A stretch of DNA of 6,422 nt, taken from NCBI GenBank assembly GCA_900551625.1, contig URWZ01000098.1, positions 1 to 6,422 of the forward strand. Reading direction: 5' to 3'. Under the pieces are notes generated by a model. The model saw nothing but the letters and a program-made list of their open reading frames with translations, had not been told where the DNA came from and did not search any database. How positions within the stretch are numbered: the first letter of the stretch is position 1; every line of letters starts with the position of its first letter. This DNA comes from an uncultured Collinsella sp. GTDB taxonomy: Bacteria; Actinomycetota; Coriobacteriia; Coriobacteriales; Coriobacteriaceae. Of this stretch, positions 5,663-6,422 are shown piece after piece. A program made the position numbers and the translations under genes.

Positions 5663-5694
5663 AATCGAGGCGCCCTTGCCGGAACGCCTCGATT
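5663..5694 (-). terminator. Hairpin after clpC, possible terminator
   Basis: AATCGAGGCG (5663-5672) and CGCCTCGATT (5685-5694) form a perfect 10-bp stem with a 12-nt loop, 25 nt beyond the clpC stop on the minus strand. The following bases (TGTAGAGC) lack a proper U-run, so it may be a weak terminator or an mRNA 3'-end stabiliser. The rest of this intergenic stretch (5580-5660) shows only a bulged GTG-ACCG/CGGT-CAC repeat near 5620-5645. Confidence 0.5.
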
Positions 5695-5719
5695 GCACAG
5701 ATCAAATTGTCGCCACACC

Positions 5720-6422
5720 CTACAGCGCGCCGGAACCGGCTTGCATCATGCCGCCGGGGCCCGAGGTCACGCCGCCGCTCACGGGCGCGGCGTTGCCGGT
5801 GTGCGGTGCCGCCGGGGCGGTATCGCCACCGAGCGTGCCCGCCGGACGCGGTGCCGGGATCTCGCCCGTGCCGTGGCTAAAGACAAACTTGCCATCGGCC
5901 ACGTCGCACAGGACGGTATCGCCCTCGCCCCACTCGCCGGCCAGAAGCTCCTCGGACAGCGGGTCCTCGATGAGCTTTTGGATGGCACGGCGCAGCGGAC
6001 GCGCACCGTTGGTGAGGTCGGTGCCCTCGGCCACGATCTTGTCATAGGCCGCATCGGTGAGCTTGATGTTCATGCCGTTGGCAATCAAACGCTGACGCAG
6101 GTCGTCCACCAGCAGGTGCGCGATCTTGGTGAGATTCTCGCCCGAGAGCTTCTGGAACACCACAATATCGTCGATACGGTTGAGCAGCTCGGGGCGGAAC
6201 AGACGCTTGAGCTCGCCCATCGCGCGACCACGGATCTCACTCGACGTGAGACCCTGCTCGCCGGTGGTGCCAAAGCCAACGCTCGCATCCTGCGCAATCT
6301 CGCGGGCGCCCACGTTGGACGTCATGATGATCACGGTGTTGCGGAAGTCTACCGTCTTGCCCTGGCTATCGGTCAGGCGGCCCTCCTCCAGCACCTGCAG
6401 CAAGATGTTGAAGATATCGGGG
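5720..6422 (-). CDS. clpC: ClpC, AAA+ unfoldase of the Clp protease (C-terminal part)
   Basis: ClpC unfolds substrates with ATP and feeds them to ClpP. The window holds the last 233 residues; the frame is open to the right edge, so the N-domain, first AAA+ domain and Walker A/B of the second are outside. Visible parts of the second AAA+ domain are PDIFNILLQVLEEGRLTDSQG just after Walker B (1-21), sensor 1 in IIMTSN (Asn36), the arginine-finger region LFRPELLNRID (74-84), and the C-terminal small domain with sensor 2 in GARPLRR (139-145). ClpC and ClpB share these, but the DGRLT-type linker and the clpC-disA-ispD context favour ClpC. The normal fold ends near residue 183 (VADGKFVFSH). A 50-residue Gly/Ala/Pro-rich tail (encoded at 5723-5872) follows, containing GPGGMM and ending SGAL. 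An intact stop and steady codon use suggest that the tail is real. Gene pepD follows on the same strand. Confidence 0.92.
   Translation of the reverse strand, partial: PDIFNILLQVLEEGRLTDSQGKTVDFRNTVIIMTSNVGAREIAQDASVGFGTTGEQGLTSSEIRGRAMGELKRLFRPELLNRIDDIVVFQKLSGENLTKIAHLLVDDLRQRLIANGMNIKLTDAAYDKIVAEGTDLTNGARPLRRAIQKLIEDPLSEELLAGEWGEGDTVLCDVADGKFVFSHGTGEIPAPRPAGTLGGDTAPAAPHTGNAAPVSGGVTSGPGGMMQAGSGAL

Noticed and set aside
1..6422. tRNA, rRNA, CRISPR array, prophage or insertion sequence
   Set aside because: I saw no cloverleaf, no regular repeat-spacer pattern, and no transposase or integrase in any frame.

Overview
The window is about 60 % GC by eye and looks like the end of a shotgun contig from a high-GC Gram-positive bacterium. 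The gene set (clpC, pepD, mntP, a hipBA module, disA and ispD) and the protein sequences would fit a Coriobacteriia gut bacterium such as Collinsella. That placement is inference from gene style, not from any marker gene. The extreme left end (4-36) is not genomic: it is an untrimmed Illumina Nextera transposase adapter, so the biological sequence starts at about base 37.

Layout, left to right. At 37-152, minus strand, lie the first 38 codons of ispD (isoprenoid synthesis, MEP pathway), cut by the contig end. Overlapping it by one base (TAATG) is disA (152-1219, minus), a c-di-AMP synthase. A 221-bp divergent intergenic region (1220-1440) carries several CTCAT/ATGAG inverted units and a possible promoter and leader. 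It precedes mntP (1441-2019, plus), a Mn(II) exporter. Next comes a complete hipB-hipA toxin-antitoxin operon (2143-3921, plus). Three TGCA-N6-TGCA sites, exactly 27 bp apart, lie just upstream of hipB; two of them form a perfect 17-bp inverted repeat. A strong GC-rich hairpin (3953-3993) separates hipA from the convergent pepD (4049-5506, minus), a cytosolic M20-family Xaa-His dipeptidase with an ideal Shine-Dalgarno. A 213-bp intergenic region with a clpC-distal hairpin and a possible pepD promoter leads to the 3' third of clpC (5720-6422, minus), whose start lies beyond the right edge.

How the genes relate. clpC, disA and ispD occur in that order on one strand, as in the Firmicutes ctsR-mcsAB-clpC-radA-disA-yacL-ispD locus. 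Here radA is missing from the interval, and pepD plus the oppositely oriented mntP and hipBA sit between clpC and disA. The mntP-hipBA block looks like an accessory island in an old stress and housekeeping neighbourhood. The best candidates for new biology are the periodic hip operator array, the long HipB tail and the repeat-rich mntP leader. None amounts to a clearly undescribed system on sequence evidence alone.
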